The notes below the pieces were generated by a model. The model ran no database searches and was not told where the DNA came from. It worked only from the letters and a program-made list of their open reading frames with translations. DNA of 7,193 bases from Pseudomonadota bacterium. Lineage in GTDB: Bacteria > Pseudomonadota > Gammaproteobacteria > Burkholderiales > Burkholderiaceae_C. How positions within the stretch are numbered: the first letter of the stretch is position 1; every line of letters begins with the position of its first letter. Position numbers and translations under genes: made by a program. The stretch covers positions 1 to 7,193 of the forward strand of contig JAEZLX010000218.1 in NCBI GenBank assembly GCA_023415035.1, written 5' to 3'. Below are positions 6,453 to 7,193 of this stretch, piece after piece.

Positions 6453-6481
6453 TTGGATTTGTAAGGGATAACCCTTATATT
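6453..6481 (+). promoter_or_regulatory. Sigma70-like promoter of the GNAT gene with internal dyad
   Basis: TTGGAT (6453-6458) and TATATT (6476-6481) are separated by exactly 17 bp, the best promoter match in the window. A transcription start about 7 bp after the -10 would fall on or next to the ATG at 6488, implying a leaderless or nearly leaderless mRNA. The spacer is filled by a perfect dyad (6462-6477), so the promoter is probably controlled by a repressor occupying the region between -35 and -10. Confidence 0.6.
6462..6477. repeat. Perfect dyad TAAGGG-ATAA-CCCTTA, candidate operator
   Basis: Six-bp arms (6462-6467 and 6472-6477) flank the 4-bp centre ATAA. The dyad covers the spacer and the first bases of the -10. 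It differs from the TGCAAA elements upstream of the Lrp-family regulator, so a different DNA-binding protein is likely. It could also form a short hairpin, but there is no T-run and the stem is too small to be a good terminator for the preceding gene. Confidence 0.5.
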
Positions 6482-6487
6482 CACGTC

Positions 6488-7193
6488 ATGTTCGATCTCA
6501 TGCAGTGGCTCAAGTCCCTGATCTCGTCGGTTCGTGAGCGCGGCGCGCCCGCTTCGCGCGAGATGGACGCGCCCGCGCAGGAGCGGCCGGTGGTGTCCAC
6601 GGTGGTGCCGATCCGCTCGATGGGGCCGGGGCACCTGCGCCGAATCGAGCGGCACCTGCTGGATCTGGACGAGCGCGACCGCTACCTGCGTTTCGGCTAT
6701 CCGGCTACCGACGAGCAGATCCGCCGGTATGTGGCAAGCCTGAACTTCGATCGCGACGAGCTGTTCGGGGTGTTCAACCGGCGGCTGGAGCTGATCGCGA
6801 TGGCGCACCTGGCGTTCGCGGTCGATCCTTCGTGCAACAGCTGTGCCGAGTTTGGCGTGTCGGTGAGCAAGTCGGCACGCGGGCGCGGCTACGGCAGCCG
6901 CCTGTTCGAGCGGGCCGTCATGCACGCGCGCAACGAGGGCGTGAAGATGTTGTTCATCCACGCACTGAGCGAGAACACCGCGATGCTCAAGATCGCGCAC
7001 AACGCGGGCGCGATCGTGCAGCGCGACGGCTCCGAGAGCGAGGCGCACCTGCTGCTGCCGCCGGCTGACTTCGACTCGCGCGTGACGGAGCTGATCGACC
7101 AGCAGCTGGCCGTCACGGACTATCACCTGAAGGCCCAGGCACGCCAGTTCTGGCAGGCCCTCACGCTGCTGCAGGAAATCCGCCAGGGCGTGC
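6488..7193 (+). CDS. GNAT-family N-acetyltransferase, partial (runs off window)
   Basis: An open frame from ATG 6488 continues to the right edge, giving 235 residues without a stop. It begins MFDLMQWLKSLISSVRERGA. A GNAT fold occupies about residues 38-190: beta-strand FNRRLELIAMAHLAFAV at 96-112, then motif A, EFGVSVSKSARGRGYGSRLF (121-140), containing the acetyl-CoA pyrophosphate-binding RxxGxG at 131-136. Next come LFIHALSENTAMLKIAHNAG (motif B region, with the usual Asn near 163) and GAIVQRDGSESEAHLLL. After about residue 190 there is an extra C-terminal helical part not needed for the core fold. The acceptor substrate is unknown; small molecule or protein lysine are both possible. There is no Shine-Dalgarno before 6488, and an in-frame ATG at 6500 is an alternative start. 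The upstream promoter places the RNA start at or next to 6488. Confidence 0.85.
   Translation, partial: MFDLMQWLKSLISSVRERGAPASREMDAPAQERPVVSTVVPIRSMGPGHLRRIERHLLDLDERDRYLRFGYPATDEQIRRYVASLNFDRDELFGVFNRRLELIAMAHLAFAVDPSCNSCAEFGVSVSKSARGRGYGSRLFERAVMHARNEGVKMLFIHALSENTAMLKIAHNAGAIVQRDGSESEAHLLLPPADFDSRVTELIDQQLAVTDYHLKAQARQFWQALTLLQEIRQGV

Noticed and set aside
4887..6464. Plus-strand 525-codon open frame across hpd and the Lrp-family gene
   Set aside because: It is antisense to hpd and then out of frame with the regulator, with Val/Gly/Ala-rich composition and no recognisable motif. It is typical of spurious frames in high-GC DNA.
6377..7126. Minus-strand 249-codon open frame at the right end
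   Set aside because: It covers the GNAT coding region in antisense; the plus strand has the acetyl-CoA-binding motif and promoter.
1..7193. CRISPR arrays, tRNA/rRNA genes, toxin-antitoxin or phage-defence genes
   Set aside because: No regularly spaced repeats, no RNA-gene-like sequence and no small paired toxin/antitoxin frames were seen on either strand.

Overview
The window is high-GC DNA with dense, closely packed genes. The protein sequences look like a betaproteobacterium, most likely order Burkholderiales and possibly an Alcaligenaceae/Bordetella-like organism. That placement rests on the remembered appearance of the HPPD, FadD and small alpha/beta-hydrolase proteins and was not tested by a search. 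The long antisense open frames over almost every real gene are a normal effect of high GC.

Layout: (1) Positions 1 to about 850 hold the orfA end of an IS3-family insertion sequence on the minus strand. It runs off the left edge, so orfB is partial. OrfA carries an in-frame amber codon between its helix-turn-helix and leucine-zipper parts, so this copy is probably inactive. (2) Positions 883-3551, minus strand, hold a two-gene operon: a FadD-type long-chain acyl-CoA ligase, whose stop overlaps (ATGA) the start of a metallo-beta-lactamase-fold hydrolase. (3) Positions 3705-4646, plus strand, encode a membrane-anchored alpha/beta hydrolase (lipase/esterase-like) divergent from fadD. (4) It converges on a 4-hydroxyphenylpyruvate dioxygenase gene (4665-5777, minus) across an 18-bp gap, with a strong GC hairpin at the end of the lipase gene. 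(5) Divergent from hpd is an Lrp/AsnC-family regulator (5932-6405, plus), the natural candidate to control hpd. (6) Positions 6488 to the right edge encode the first 235 residues of a GNAT-type protein. A good sigma70-like promoter lies directly upstream with a perfect dyad between its -35 and -10.

Functionally the window is catabolic. The lipase-like protein and FadD could act in sequence (release of fatty acids, then CoA activation), and HPPD with its neighbour regulator belongs to tyrosine/phenylalanine degradation through homogentisate. I see no CRISPR array, tRNA, rRNA, prophage or defence system, and nothing that amounts to a clearly new system. The points most worth following are the dyad-containing, apparently leaderless promoter of the GNAT gene, the TGCAAA repeats at the regulator start, and the conserved-looking coupling of the MBL hydrolase to FadD.
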